From assembly GCF_022539505.1 (NCBI RefSeq), contig NC_061511.1:30452620-30516619 (forward strand): a stretch of DNA of 64,000 nucleotides, given 5' to 3'. The stretch's first letter is position 1. The number at the start of each line of letters is the position of its first letter. Origin of the DNA: Lolium rigidum. Taxonomy: Eukaryota; Streptophyta; Magnoliopsida; Poales; Poaceae. The notes below the pieces were generated by a model, which saw nothing but the letters and a program-made list of their open reading frames with translations, searched no databases and was not told the DNA's origin. The position numbers were made by a program, and so were the translations under genes. Of this stretch, positions 32,131 through 44,123 are shown piece by piece.

Positions 32131-32440
32131 TTAGTATTAGTTAGTTAGTTTAGTTTAGTTAGTATTAGTATTAGTATTTAGTTTTAATTAGTATTAGTTA
32201 GTTAGTATTAGTATTAGTATTTAGATTAAATTTAGTATTAGTTAGTTAGTTTAATTTTTTGTAGTTAATTAGTTAATTCAAATTTTGTAGTTAGTTAATT
32301 CAAATTTTGTATTAATTCAAATATTGTAGTTAGTTAATTAGTTAATTAGTCATTTTTAGTATATATATAGATAATTAGTTAGTTTAAATTTTGTTGTAAA
32401 AATTTTGTAGTTAGATAATTAGTTAGTTAAAATTTACCTC
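32131..32440. repeat. TTAGTTAG/TAGTATTAG low-complexity tract
   Basis: About 300 bp of irregular TAGTTAG and AGTATTAG repeats. Confidence 0.85.
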
Positions 32441-32447
32441 ATCGAGA

Positions 32448-32790
32448 CCCCTCTCGCAAACAACCGTCGCCGACTCCCTCCCCCCTCGCAAAAACACGCG
32501 CCCTCTCCCTCTCGCAAACACGCGCCGACACCCCTCTCCCTCTCGCAAACACGCGCACTCTCCCTCTCGCAAACACGCGCCCTCTCCCTCTCGCAAACAC
32601 GTGCCGACACCCCTCTCCCTCTCGCAAACACGCGCCGACACCCCTCTCCCTCTCGCAAACACGCGCACTCTCTCTCTCTCTCTCGCAAACACGCGCCGAC
32701 ACCCCTCTCGCAAACACGCGCCGCCGAGACCCTCTCCCTCTCGCAAACACGCGTCGCCGACACCCTCTCCCTCTCGCAAACACGTGAGCA
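32448..32790. repeat. GC-rich minisatellite, CTCTCGCAAACACGCG units
   Basis: About ten to twelve imperfect units with core CCCTCTCGCAAACACGCG, alternating with CCGACACCCCTCTC. All three minus-strand frames are open across it because of the repeat, not because of a gene. Confidence 0.88.
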
Positions 32791-32872
32791 TTGTCGAGAT
32801 CCTCTACCTGACGCGCCCTCTTCTCCCTGCTCCACGCCGAGACTTCCCCTCCTTGAGCCTACCCCATCTGTG

Positions 32873-32917
32873 GTTAGGGTTAGGGTTTGGTTAGTGTTTC
32901 ATTAGGGTTAGGGTTAG
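32873..32917. repeat. Short telomere-like tract upstream of the CACTA 2 gene
   Basis: GGTTAGGGTTAGGGTTTGG and ATTAGGGTTAGGGTTAG within 45 bp. The reverse contains AAACCCTAA, the plant telo-box found near promoters. Too short to be a telomere. Confidence 0.6.
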
Positions 32918-32954
32918 AACATGTACTTATCGATTTAATTCTTTTGCAGAAACA

Positions 32955-35900
32955 ATGGATCCATTCGAACGGGACTTGGAACAGGAAGACATTTTCGCGA
33001 ACATAATCCGCGATGGTACAGAAGCCGACCGAGAAGACCGCGACTCCGGTGATGGAGAAGCCGGCGGCTCTGGTCATGGAGAAGCCGACGGCTCCGGTCA
33101 TGGAGAAGCCGACGGCTCCGGTGATGGAGAAGCCGACAGCTCCGGTCATGACGAGGTATACGATTAGTATAGAGGCATTAATGGAATTCTATATGTACAT
33201 ATGTATATAAATTAATTAATTTTTATTCTCTTAGGCCTCCGAAGATAAGTTTGAGAAACGAGGCCCGGCAAAGAAGTTGGGCAAAAAAGACCACTTCGCA
33301 ATTGAAGCTATATCACCGAAGGCCAACCGGTGGTACCCGCGAGTGTCGGAGTGACATTTAAAAATCAGTGCGGAGTTGTGGTTAGAGATCGTCTCCCGAT
33401 CACTATCAGAGAATGGAACAAGACCAAGAATGTGTCCGAAAGTCAGGTTGCCGATAGGTACAAAGACACACTTTTCGGCGACCTCATGGCACATTTCACT
33501 TTGCCAGATTTGGGATCGAAGTCTGAGAATGCTAAGCAGAGGGCGCTAGTGAAGAAATGGGATCTTAAGAAGATGGGGGAACTTTTCCGGGCGTATAAGA
33601 ACCGGTTATGGAAAGCTTATAAGACCGAGAAGAAGCCTCCATTATTCGAGAACTATCTAGCGAAGCAGGAGCATAATTGGGAAGAATTTGTGAAGTACAA
33701 AGAATCAGAGGAGGCTGTGAACCTGTCCAAGAAAAACAAGAAGAATGCAAGCGAAAAGAAATATCACCATCATACGGGGCGAGGGGGCTACGGAGTAGCC
33801 ATGCCTAAGTGGGATGCACAAGAGGCCGAGATGGAGCTGAATGGGATCACTCCGGAACCCACGCGAGAAGGATGGGACATTAGGGCTCGAAATTGGTTCC
33901 TCGCGCATGGTTGTGAGTATGACATGAAGACAGAGAACATTGTTGAAAGTGACAAGCAGGGTTAGGGTACCCAGTGGAAAATGGATTGCCGTCACGACAG
34001 ATATAAAGGCGGGAAAACTAAAGTTTGCTCCCGATAGAGAGAAAGACTCGTCGACGCTTGTCCTCGGTAATCCCGAGAAGGGAGGACGAACAAGAGGCTT
34101 CGGCCCTAGTGTTCCGTGGTCGCTTGGGATTCCGGCCGACGCGGAGACTTATAGAAGCCGAGCGAGAGCTAAACAACGCCAGCTGGAGGTGCGGAATGAC
34201 CGGATGGCCGAGTTCCAACGCCGACTTGACCAGCAGCAGCGAGGAGCTTCAGCAGCGAGCTAGCCGGGAGATAAATGAACTAAAAGGACAGCGCCCGCCG
34301 GATAATACCGCCGGCATATCTCGGCGACGAGACAGACAGCGTGGCCGACTCGGAGGCCCCTCCTACACGGATGATGATAGATGCCGGTCCCGGCGACCCC
34401 TTGGATGGAATCAAGGAGCAAACACCTTGTGATCTCCATGAGGTGTTCGGGAAGGTGTCCGTTAAGGTGGCGGTCGGCTATGTCTTACCGGCATTTGGAC
34501 CCGAAGGTGAGCCGGCAACATGGCATGGCAATCCGATTCCAGACTGGCTATGCTCGTGTCGGGGTGGATTCGGCTTGTCCCGTCGTGGGAGACATTGGAG
34601 CTCGAAATCCCTGGAGGTGATGGGGGGCTTACACTCGCAGAGGTGCTCGGGAGAAATCATTCTCTCGGGAAAAGAAGAACATCGAGCTGCCAGTGCTGGG
34701 TAGCCCCTAGTACCCGCCGTCCCAGCAGGTCACCATCACCTCCTCCGGTGTGATCGCAGGCCACCATCACCTCCTCCTACTGATCACATGTCGCCACCAT
34801 CACCCCGTGGGTACGACGTCGACCACGACATCTGTAGTCCATCTCCATCTCCAGCGCCGCCGCCTCCGCCCACTAAGACTCGAAATGCACCCAGCCGGAA
34901 GCGTTTCAAGAGTCATGTCCGCAAGATGTCGCCCCTCCCAAAAGTACCAAAGGTTCCTCCCCCCGTCCTTACGATCGTACTGAGGAGGAAAATGATGCCA
35001 TTGTTAAGAAATACAATTATGATTTTTTTCATAAGCCAAAACCTCCAGCGCCAGAGCCATACACAGAGAAGCAAATAGAATATGCTACTAGTTTTCTGAA
35101 CACACCATCGCAAGTATGACTTACACGAGAAGAAGGATGACTATACACGCACTCTTGCGAAGGTAATTGACAATAAGAAGGATGAAAAGGCTAAGGAGAA
35201 GGCCATTGCCGGCACGAGCAAATCATCAGCTAGAAGTGCAGCCGAGAAAAAGTCAAGTTCAACAAGTGCACCCCTCAAGGCCAAGCAAACGACAAAAGGC
35301 AAAAAGAGAAAGGAAGTTCCCCTCCTCGGAGATCAGCCCAAACAATCGATCCCAAGCACTCAAAGTGTTTAATGTTCCCAAGGTGTACCAGGAACATGGT
35401 GGTCTCGATATGGAAGAAGTCTGCAAGCCTAGCGGCTGCCCGTAAAGTTTCCGTGGAGGAATTGCTGCTTGCAGCAGAATGCCGCACTACCCATTGCTGA
35501 TATAGCTCCTAAATTTGTCTACGGGGCCGACTTGGTTAGCAAAGAGCAGCTGCATAAACTGCCAACACATATGCGGAATTTGCATCAGTGGTACCTTGAT
35601 GCATGCAAGGAGAACATAAGGTACATCGTGGCGAGTATACCATGGGAATATTACTGCCGAAAGGAGGAGATCCATATTGAGATGAATGAACTCTGGCAGT
35701 TATTCAATCGAGATGCCCTCGACAAATCTCTCATGAGTTGCTATTGCTTGTAAGTTGTTAACTACATATAAGTTCATTTTCATTCAGTTCATGTTCGTTT
35801 TCATTGCATATACTCATTATATCTTATGTGTTCTCTTATGCAGACTGAAGATCGGTGAATGCAAAAGTAATAATATTATCAATGTTGGGTTTATTGATCC

Positions 35901-36700
35901 AGATAAAATACATGTTGAAACGGTAAAGCATAAACGCGATGAAACGGGGGGAAACCTACTAAGGTTTTTGGGGGAGCAATATTTCGTGATTCAATATTGT
36001 TTCCTTACAACTACGAGTGAGAGTCTTAATGATCTTTTATGCACATTCAATTTTTCTTACTCGATGTTAAGTGTAATTCCCGACGTATATGCATAACATG
36101 TGCAGCTTCCACTCGGATTCTACTAGACATTCAACCCGATAAGGGAATAGTTGAAGTAAGAGACCCATCGAGTAGAGGCGTGGACGGGTTCCACGACTTG
36201 CGTAGTTGCTCCAAGTGTAATTTCCTTCATCGCCGCGCTTTATCTTTCGTGAGATATCAATTAATTTTCCACTCATTCAATCATTCTTTTGCCTGGCAGG
36301 GCTTGGCAAGCTTTGAAGAATCATCATAAGGAGATTACCTGGGCACAGAAGCTAACATTTACTCCTGTACCGTGCCCCCAGCAGCCACAAGGGACGAATC
36401 TATGTGGATGCTACGTTTGCGAGTTCATTCGCATGTTAACCACTGAGAAGCAGAACAAAAATAAATTTAAAGTAAGCAATAACATTCACAACTTCATTTA
36501 TTATCATCAATATTTCGTTATCAAGATTGATATAGTCATACTCATCTCATTTTTGTATATAGGTCGACTACATGCGGGACATACTCCAACCAAAGGAACC
36601 CCTACTAGGAATCGCCGAGGAACTGGCGGGACTTTTGGTTAGAGAAGTATTAAACAACAAAGGCTTGTTTAGTCCAAGTAGATGCTCTACCTCCAAATAG
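32955..36700 (+). pseudogene. CACTA 2 TnpA/En-Spm-type protein with C48 (Ulp1-like) protease domain, broken
   Basis: Exon 1 starts ATG 32955 (MDPFERDLEQEDIF) and ends GAG|GTATAC at 33155; exon 2 resumes after CTCTTAG near 33234. A frame shift near 33320 precedes the plant transposase (Ptta/En/Spm) motif NQCGVVVRDRLPITIREW and a Lys-rich helix region to 33965. Further shifts follow before HEVFGKVSVKVAVGY and LEIPGGDGGLTLAEV. The C48 part begins near 35469; introns start GTAAGTTG near 35750 and end at CAG near 35842 and 36102. An extra C after the catalytic-His codon (cac, near 36112) shifts the frame; the Asp (VEVRDP) and Gln/Cys box (QPQGTNLCGCYVCEFI) remain. A plausible end is the stop near 36700. 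The protein probably bound the subterminal repeats; the protease role in CACTA elements is unknown. Confidence 0.75.
33046..33150 (+). repeat. 24-bp coding minisatellite in exon 1
   Basis: Over four units of GGAGAAGCCGACGGCTCCGG plus 4 bp encode the octapeptide GHGEADGS with small changes. Copies differ by D/H and D/G substitutions. Confidence 0.9.
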
Positions 36701-36721
36701 ACGGTCGTTAGTACCGCTTGT

Positions 36722-38320
36722 TGCTTGATACGCGTACAACACGCGTCCGTTGGGAACCCCAAGAGGAAGGTGTAATGCGTACAGCGGCAAGTTTTCCCTC
36801 AGTATGAAACCAAGGTTTATCGAACCAGTAGGAGCCAAGAAGCACGTTGAAGGTTGATGGCGGCGGGACGTAGTGCGGCGCAACACCAGAGATTTCGGCG
36901 CCAACGTGGAACCTGCACAACACAACCAAAGTACTTTGCCCCAACGAAACAGCTGAGGTTGTCAATCTCACCGGCTTGCTGTAACAAAGGATTAACCGTA
37001 TTGTGTGGAAGATGATTGTTTGCGTGAAAACAATGAGAACAATGATTGCAGTAGATTGTATTTCAGTAAAGAGAATTGGACCGGGGTCCACAGCTCACTA
37101 GAGGTGTCTCTCCCATAAGATAAACAAGCATGTTGGGTGAACAAATTACAGTTGGGCAATTGACAAATAGAGAGGGCATGACCATGCACATACATATTAT
37201 GATGAGTATTGTGAGATTTAATTGGGCATTACGACAAAGTACATAGACCGCCATCCAACTGCATCTATGCCTAAAAAGTCCACCTTCAGGTTATCATCCG
37301 AACCCCTTCCAGTATTAAGTTGCAAAGCAACAGACAATTGCATTAAGTATGGTGCGTAATGTAATCAACAACTACATCCTTAGACATAGCATCAATGTTT
37401 TATCCCTAGTGGCAACAGCACATCCATAACCTTAGAGGTTCTTGTCACCCCTCCAGATTCACGGAGACATGAACCCACTATCGAGCATAAATACTCCCTC
37501 TTGGAGTTACTAGCATCAACTTGGCCCGAGCATCTACTAATAACGGAGAGCATGCAAGATCATAAACAACACATATACATAACTTTGATAATCAACATAA
37601 CAAGTATTCTCTATTCATCGGATCCCAACAAACGCAACATATAGAATTACAGATAGATGATCTTGATCATGTTAGGCAGCTCACAAGACCCGACAATGAA
37701 GCACAATGGGGAGAAGACAACCATCTAGCTACAGCTATGGACCCATAGTCCAGAGGTAGACTACTCACACATCACTCCGGAGGCGACCATGGTGGCGTAG
37801 AGTCCTCCAGGAGATGAATCCCCTCTCCGGCAGGGTGCCGGAGGCGATCTCCTGAATCCCCCGAGATGGGATTGGCGGCGGCGGCGTCTCAGTAAGGTTT
37901 TCCGTATCGTGGCTCTCGGTACTGGGGGTTTCACGACGGAGGCTTTAAGTAGGCGGAAGGACAAGTCAGGAGGGGGCACGAGGGCCCCACACCACAGGTT
38001 GGCGCGGCCAAGGGGGGGCCGCGCCGCCCTAGGGTTTGGGCACCTCGTGGCCCCACTTCGTCTCCTCTTCGGTCTTCTGGAAGCTTCGTGGCAAAATAGG
38101 ACCCTGGGCGTTGATTTCGTCCAATTCCGAGAATATTTTGTTACTAGGATTTCCGAAACCAAAAACAGCGTAAAACAAAGAATCGGCACTTTGGCATCTT
38201 GTTAATAGGTTAGTTCCAGAAAATGCACGAATATGACATAAAGTGTGCATAAAACATGTAGATAACATCAATAATGTGGCATGGAACATAAGAAATTATC
38301 GATACGTTGGAGACGTATCA
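36722..38320 (-). mobile_element. Solo LTR, family F (1599 bp)
   Basis: On the minus strand TGATACGTCTCCAACGTATC ... ACGCGTATCAAGCA, with perfect target duplication CTTGT (36717-36721, 38321-38325). Its start resembles family B LTRs but the body and end differ. It sits in the 3' untranslated part of the CACTA 2 gene. A plus-strand fragment of the family is at 42728-43719. Confidence 0.92.
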
Positions 38321-38325
38321 CTTGT

Positions 38326-38587
38326 CTGTCGATCGTGAGCTCCATGTATATATATATATATGTAAGTGAAGAATATGTAAGGGGAATCGACTTTTGCTTC
38401 CAATATTTGTTTGATCGATCTATATATATATAATGAATGAACGTGTACAACTTCTAGTAGCGTACAAATATATGCAACTTTTATTTTCGAATGAAAAAAA
38501 TGAAATAACAGGCGGTCGGTGGCGGGGGGGGGTGGTGCACCCCTCAAACCCTAAAGCGACGGCGTTGTGCGCGCGCCACGTAGAGGG
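38326..38587 (+). other. CACTA 2 region before the 3' subterminal repeats
   Basis: AT-rich, with TATATATATATA runs (38346-38360, 38422-38431) and a G run at 38523. No gene seen. Confidence 0.6.
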
Positions 38588-38795
38588 CCTTTTGTCGCGG
38601 GTGGTAATACCGTCCGCGACAAAAGGGCCCGTGCCCTGCGCGCCCCGCGGCTGCCACGTGGTGGAGCTTATGTCGCGGGTCGTAAGCGACCCGCGACAAA
38701 AGGGTGACCTTTTGTCGCGCCTCCCTTGTCGCGGCTGGCTGCCCGCGACAAAAGGGTCATACGACCCGCGACATTAGGCCTGTTTTCCACTAGTG
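38588..38795. repeat. 3' subterminal repeats and TIR of CACTA 2
   Basis: Inverted GTCGCGGGT arms (38588-38627, 38669-38704, 38709-38755, 38762-38777), then AGGCCTGTTTTCCACTAGTG ending at 38795. The outer eight bases CACTAGTG are palindromic. The bases after it are ACA (38796-38798), the candidate 3-bp duplication; the left copy cannot be checked. Confidence 0.85.
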
Positions 38796-41700
38796 ACATG
38801 TGCTTTATACAAGTTTACATAAACAAAATATGCACACACCAAAGAAGTTCTCGAAGCAGCCTGAACTCTGAACTAAGCTGGGCTTGCAAATTATTGTCAT
38901 GGTATGAAAATGATACTGATACCTACAACAGAAATCAACAACAGAATCAGAGGGATCTTCTGACAAGTAACGAAATCTATACATCTCAGTAAAGATAGAT
39001 GCATGTTCTTTGGCTATCAAAAAATATGCATGTCCATCGAGTTGAAACTCTTCTCCATCAAATTTTAACAAAGAACATTAAAATGAGAGTAAAAAATTAA
39101 ATACATCAAAATGGGAGTAAATTATTTAATACTACATCTGAATGGAGAACAAGTAAGTGCGTGTATGGTTGCCATACTCCAGAGCATCCCACGATAGCTG
39201 CTATGCTCAACTTGGTTTGCCCAAAAAAAAGTCTCCTTGATTGGTTTCGCACTTCCGCTGCTGCACAGTGGTTCCTTTGTTTCGTTCGGTGTGCAAACGA
39301 TGTTGCATTTTCTTTGACTTTGCATGTAGGACCTTGGATCTCCGGGTCCTACACGTCATCCTCTGCGTGGGTGTTCTTGTGTTTCATTGAGGAATCCATC
39401 AGATACAACCGCCCCGCATGCGACCCGTGCTCACACGTAGCAGACTAGCAGTCTCTACCTCGAGCCCCACCCCGCCTTCTCTCTCTCTCTCAAATTGTCT
39501 TGTTCTTTGTTCTCAGCTCGCCGCCGTCGTTTTTCCCCACCCCTGCTTTCCGATGCCCCCGGCTGCGCCGGCGTAGAACACGATGGAGCACGGCGTACAA
39601 GCCTCCATGGTGCCGAGCCGCGCGGCTAGGATAGCATGCAGCGGCGGCGTCGATTTTGTGCCCGTCGGTCGGTGGCGTCATCTTCTGACATGGCGCCATA
39701 GGCTTCAGCTGGCCGCCACTGCTGGAAAAGTAGTACGAGGAGGAGGGGGGAGGGTACGAGTCTCCTGCAACCGACGGATTTCTCCGTCCCCCGGAATATT
39801 CCCGCATCGAGGGGATGGACCCAAGTGGTGGCGAACAACAAGGGGTGCAGCGCATCCATGGATAGGGTGACGCCGAAGGATTCTGTCGCCGCTGCCCCTA
39901 CACCAGGCGCCGGCTCCTCCCTCCCCACCGGTGTAGGCCACCTCGTCGGCAGCTCCGTCCTCACCGGCTCAGCCGCCTAGACGAGATAAGGTGCTTCTGG
40001 CCTCCCCTCCTCCTCTCCCTCTCCCGTCACATTTTCTATGCCTTCCAGTACAATTCCCTTTCCTATTCATGCACAAATTATATTGTTCTTAATTTCAGTT
40101 ATTTGGTTGCATAGCTCATTGTTTTTACTTGTTGACAGTGGGATTGGTCGGCTACCTATCGATTGTTCGTGGTTTTTGATTGCTCTGGTTTTACCCCCAA
40201 AAAGTGTAATGCTCTTTTATTTTGATTTTCGAATTGTGTTTGATGCAAACGTGAGTTTTACTCGTACAGGGAACAAGTTGAGAGAAGACTTCTTACAATA
40301 TTGGTGAAGAACAAGGTGATCTTTTCTTCTTCTGGTATTTTCTTGTCATCCAGATTCTGGTCTTGTTGTTTCCTCGAGTCACGAGAAGTGCACACATAGG
40401 AAATATGAGAAGAGGTAGAAGCTACAATAGAACATTTATGAAGAAGAGGCCGAAGGTTTCATATTAGCTTCTTCCTTTGCATAATAAACCATAGTAAGTT
40501 CCTTTCATAGATCATGTTGTAGTTTACCCATCACCCCAAAAGAATGTGACATCAACTGCAGAATTGTGCCATTCATATTTAATCTTCAGTAGAGTATCAA
40601 TCATCCAAGATGCATTTTATGGACTTAGGTTGAACATTTTTTTTGGTTACTGGATATGTTCCATAGTAGCAATTGGATGTGTTCATATATTACTATCCTA
40701 TTACCCAATAAGTATGTTTATGCTTGATTTGTACGCATTCTGTTAATTCTCATGATTATTTTAATTTATCTTTGAGAGCAGAAAGTAATTATTGATACAG
40801 AAGTACAATATTTGTTCCCCTTTTGCTGTTTTGCACTCTGGAGCAAAATATATGGGGGGAGTCCTCATGAGCATTTTCTACTTTCTAAGATTTGGGCGAA
40901 TGTAAAAGCAAAGAATCAAAGATGTTCATCTATCTGAACGTCACCTTACTTTGATGCTCTGATCTCAAGGTACAATGGAAATACGTCCCCTATCACCCTT
41001 CCATTTTTCTTTGATTCATATCTGCAACCCTTGCTTTCTGTTGGCTTGGTCTGAGACCTGCTTGATATTGCCCATGTCAGGAAGTATTGTGCATTGGTGG
41101 TGGTCTGCTATCAAAACCAAAGTGGCATGCATGTAGAAATAGGTATCGAGAATATTATTCCTCCCCTGCAAATGTACCAACATCTAGATTTACCAACATG
41201 TCTATTTATTAACCAATTGTTTGAACAATTTTCCCAAATTACAACAATGCATATGTGTTTGTGTCTATCCGACATTACATTACCTACATGAACTTCAATT
41301 TAATTTATGCTCCAGATTTCGAATGGATTGCCCTTGTTGTATAAATTGCTTTCATTTCAGTGCATCTGCTGGGATATGTACAACAATCGAGCGAACATTG
41401 AGCCAACCATTGACACATAAAGCATCTTTTGTGTGCATCGGCCGGTGTTTGTGTTGCTTCTGAATTTTTTTCATGTGTGCATCTTTTGTCTATATAAATT
41501 GTAAAGCACGTGTAGGTGTTTGGTCCATCTTTCCATACGAACTTCTTTCATATAAGAATCATGGTCTATGTAAACTACATAAGCCGATGTCTGGTATTTC
41601 ATGGGATCCAAAACTGAATGCAAGTGTATGTTCTGTTCACGAACTCTTTCCGACAGTTCGGGTAGGCTAACATATGGGCAGTTTTGTGTAGAGGGGAAAT

Positions 41701-42727
41701 CGGAACTTGATTAAAATGCAGATTGATAGCTTTCCATGTGCCAAAGAAAAAAGTGATGCCTTGCCGTTGTGCTATGAAGGTGAGCGATTGGATCGCCACT
41801 TTCCGGCGAGGAGGCGCCCCATGGGGCGCCTCAACCACTAGTACCAAAAAAATGAGAAAAAATAGGAGAGTTACTTGTGAGTAAAGGCAATAACCACTAT
41901 GTATAGAAATAACACATGCTGCTGCGCATAAATCTATGCATAGAAAAACAAGATTCCTGGTTAATCCATATTCAGATAAGGAAAAGCCAAATTTCTTTCG
42001 TTTTTTGTAGCATGAAGAGATAAGGATAACTGTATAAATGGAAAGTTTATTTATCAACAATCAAATAATTAGCATGTTAAAATAGGTTTAAAAAAGCAAC
42101 CAGTCTCAGATATTGCTTCCTCAAAACATTAAGAAAATATCCTCCCTGGAAGTAGATGCCAGCATAGCACATATATATATACCAAAACGATAGAAGTTAA
42201 TGAAAATAATAATAAAGATCACCATAAACTGAAAACCACAATAATCTTTTCATCAATGAACAGTAATGCCGTATCTAATATCGTCACTAAACCATTTGTC
42301 GATGGATGGTTCTCTGTGAACATACAAGCACCACTAAAAATTTTGAAGTTAATATTGATTTAATTTATAGAAGATAAAACGATCGGGCTAACAATAAGTG
42401 GGCATTTTGGCATACCAAATGAAGTGCTAGTAAGGTTAATCTTGAGAGGGCAACGTGGCACGGAAAGGGCTGGGCGCTGGCCTTGCTTCTGGGCGCAGGC
42501 AATCAAAGTACCGCACGGCATACAGTTAGAATATGGCTCTTATATGTGTAAAGGGAGTTAAATACAAAAGTCGGGTTACTCTAATTGCGAGTTACCTGAG
42601 CAGAGGGAGTAGAATATTAGACAATGTTATATGAGCTTTGTACTGACAAATGCATGAAATTTGATTTTCCTAAGTATCCTTGATGAAGGTAGACCAGTAT
42701 TTTGTATGATTAACACCTATCGCATCC
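38796..42727. other. Unassigned, possibly low-copy region; no supported gene
   Basis: I recognise no transposon or protein here. A GC-rich block at about 39520-39975, preceded by a CT run (39478-39490), lies in AT-rich DNA and has open frames on both strands (39583-39870 plus; 39626-39964 minus) that match nothing I know. AT-rich sequence with GTAAG- and TTTCAG-like sites follows to 41600. It could be a promoter and leader exon of a noncoding RNA or a decayed gene. Confidence 0.4.
41811..41832. repeat. Perfect 22-bp palindrome
   Basis: The arm GAGGCGCCCCA is followed directly by its complement, with no loop. CAACCACTAG follows, resembling a DNA-transposon terminus, but no partner end was found. 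Confidence 0.75.
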
Positions 42728-43719
42728 TTGGACTATGGGTCCATAGCAGTAGCTAGATGGTTGTCTTCTCCTCATTGTGCCATCATGTTAGATCTTGTGA
42801 GCTGCCTATCATGATCAAGATCATCTATTTGTAATGATATATGTTGTGTTTGTTGGGATCCGATGAATATGGAATACTATGTCAAGTTGATTATCAATCT
42901 ATCATATATGTGTTGTTTATGATCTTGCATGCTCTCCGTTGCTAGTAGAGGTTCTGGCCAAGTTGATACTTGTAACTCCAAGAGGGGGTATTTATGATCG
43001 ATAGTGGGTTCATGCCTCCATTGAATCTGGGACAGTGACAGAAAGTTCTAAGGTTGTGGATGTGCTGTTGCCACTAGGGATAAAACATCAATGCTTTGTC
43101 TAAGGATATTTGTGTTGATTACATTACGCACCATACTTAATGCAATTGTCTCGTTGTTTGCAACTTAATACTGGAAGGGGTGCGGATGCTAACCCGAAGG
43201 TGGACTTTTTAGGCATAGATGCATGCTGGATAGCGGTCTATGTACTTTGTCGTAATGCCCTAATTAAATCTCATAGTAGTCATCATGATATGTATGTGCA
43301 TTGTTATGTCCTCTCTATTTGTCAATTGCCCAACTGTAATTTATTCACCCAACATGCTATTTCTTATTGGAGAGACAGCACTAGTGAACTGTGGACCCCG
43401 GTCCATTCTTTTACATCTGAATAAAATCTACTGCAAACATTGTTCTTTACTGTTCTTCTCAAACAAACATCATCTTCCACATTATACATTTAATCCTTTG
43501 TTTATAGCAAGCCGGTGAGATTGACAACGTGCAGGTTCAACGTTTGCGCCGGAATCCTTGGTGTTGCGCCGCACTACACTCCTCCTCCAACAACCTTCAC
43601 GTGATCCTTGACTCCTACTGGTTCGATAACCTTGGTTTCTTACTGAGGGAAAACTTTCTGCTGTACGCATCACACCTTCCTCTTGGGGTTCCCAACGGAC
43701 GTGTGCTTCACGCATATCA
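42728..43719 (+). repeat. 3' part of a family F LTR
   Basis: From GGACTATGGGTCCATAGC to CTTCACGCATATCA this matches, in reverse, the solo LTR at 36722-38320. The 5' third is missing; the junction with unrelated DNA is near 42728. Confidence 0.85.
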
Positions 43720-44123
43720 CTTCTTCACAGCGGGGGCAGCCAGGGCCCTACTATGATGATAGATCACACAATTGGGGCCCAGGCCCTAACTATCCCGGTT
43801 ACTATCTTCACCCCAAGCTTGGGGGAGTATGTTTCCTTCACCACTTCTCCATTGTGTAGTATCATGCTAGTTTTATTTATGTTTTGTTGCATTGCAGTTT
43901 TTGTTTAGTTCACCATTTGAAAAACCCAAAAAGATTTCCGTTTTCTAGATTTTGCTGTTTTGTTTTCTTTCAAACAAAAACCAAAAAGATTTCTTTTGTT
44001 TCTTTTGCATACTTGCTGCATCTTTGTTTTGTTTACAACTTCAAAACATCAAAAACACAAAATGGTTTTCGTTTTTCTTCCAAAAGAGAAAAAAAGAGTT
44101 GCAGATTTCTGCATGCTGGTCAT
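43720..44123 (+). other. LTR-retrotransposon interior fragment (left piece)
   Basis: Contains CCCCAAGCTTGGGGGAGT (43813-43829) and Phe/Lys-codon-rich, T-rich sequence typical of noncoding gypsy interiors. It ends GTCAT, the left target copy of the following LTR, and appears to resume at 48778. Confidence 0.6.

Larger units (their letters stand above)
29461..38795 (+). mobile_element. CACTA transposon 2, 5' end missing, with Helitron and solo LTR inside
   Basis: Hairpin-forming GTCGCGGGT/ACCCGCGAC subterminal repeats occur at 29843-29970 and 38588-38777, and the 3' terminus reads CCACTAGTG at 38787-38795. A plus-strand gene with a plant En/Spm-type domain and a C48 protease domain lies between. 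No TNP2 sequence is found here, so the element is non-autonomous or deleted. The 5' CACTA terminus is not visible and is probably beyond the LTR and gap. Without the Helitron and solo LTR it is about 6 kb. Confidence 0.85.

Noticed and set aside
32423..32835. Three minus-strand ORFs with REGEGVxA repeats
   Set aside because: All frames are open across the minisatellite because its units lack stops; no non-repeat support.
32873..32917. Interstitial telomere
   Set aside because: Only a few TTAGGG-like units, not a run of the plant repeat TTTAGGG.
39583..39964. 95-aa plus and 112-aa minus ORFs in a GC-rich block
   Set aside because: No recognisable product and both strands open; recorded only as part of the unassigned region.
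42590..42615. GAGGGAGTA as a Stowaway MITE end
   Set aside because: No matching opposite terminus or internal Stowaway sequence nearby.
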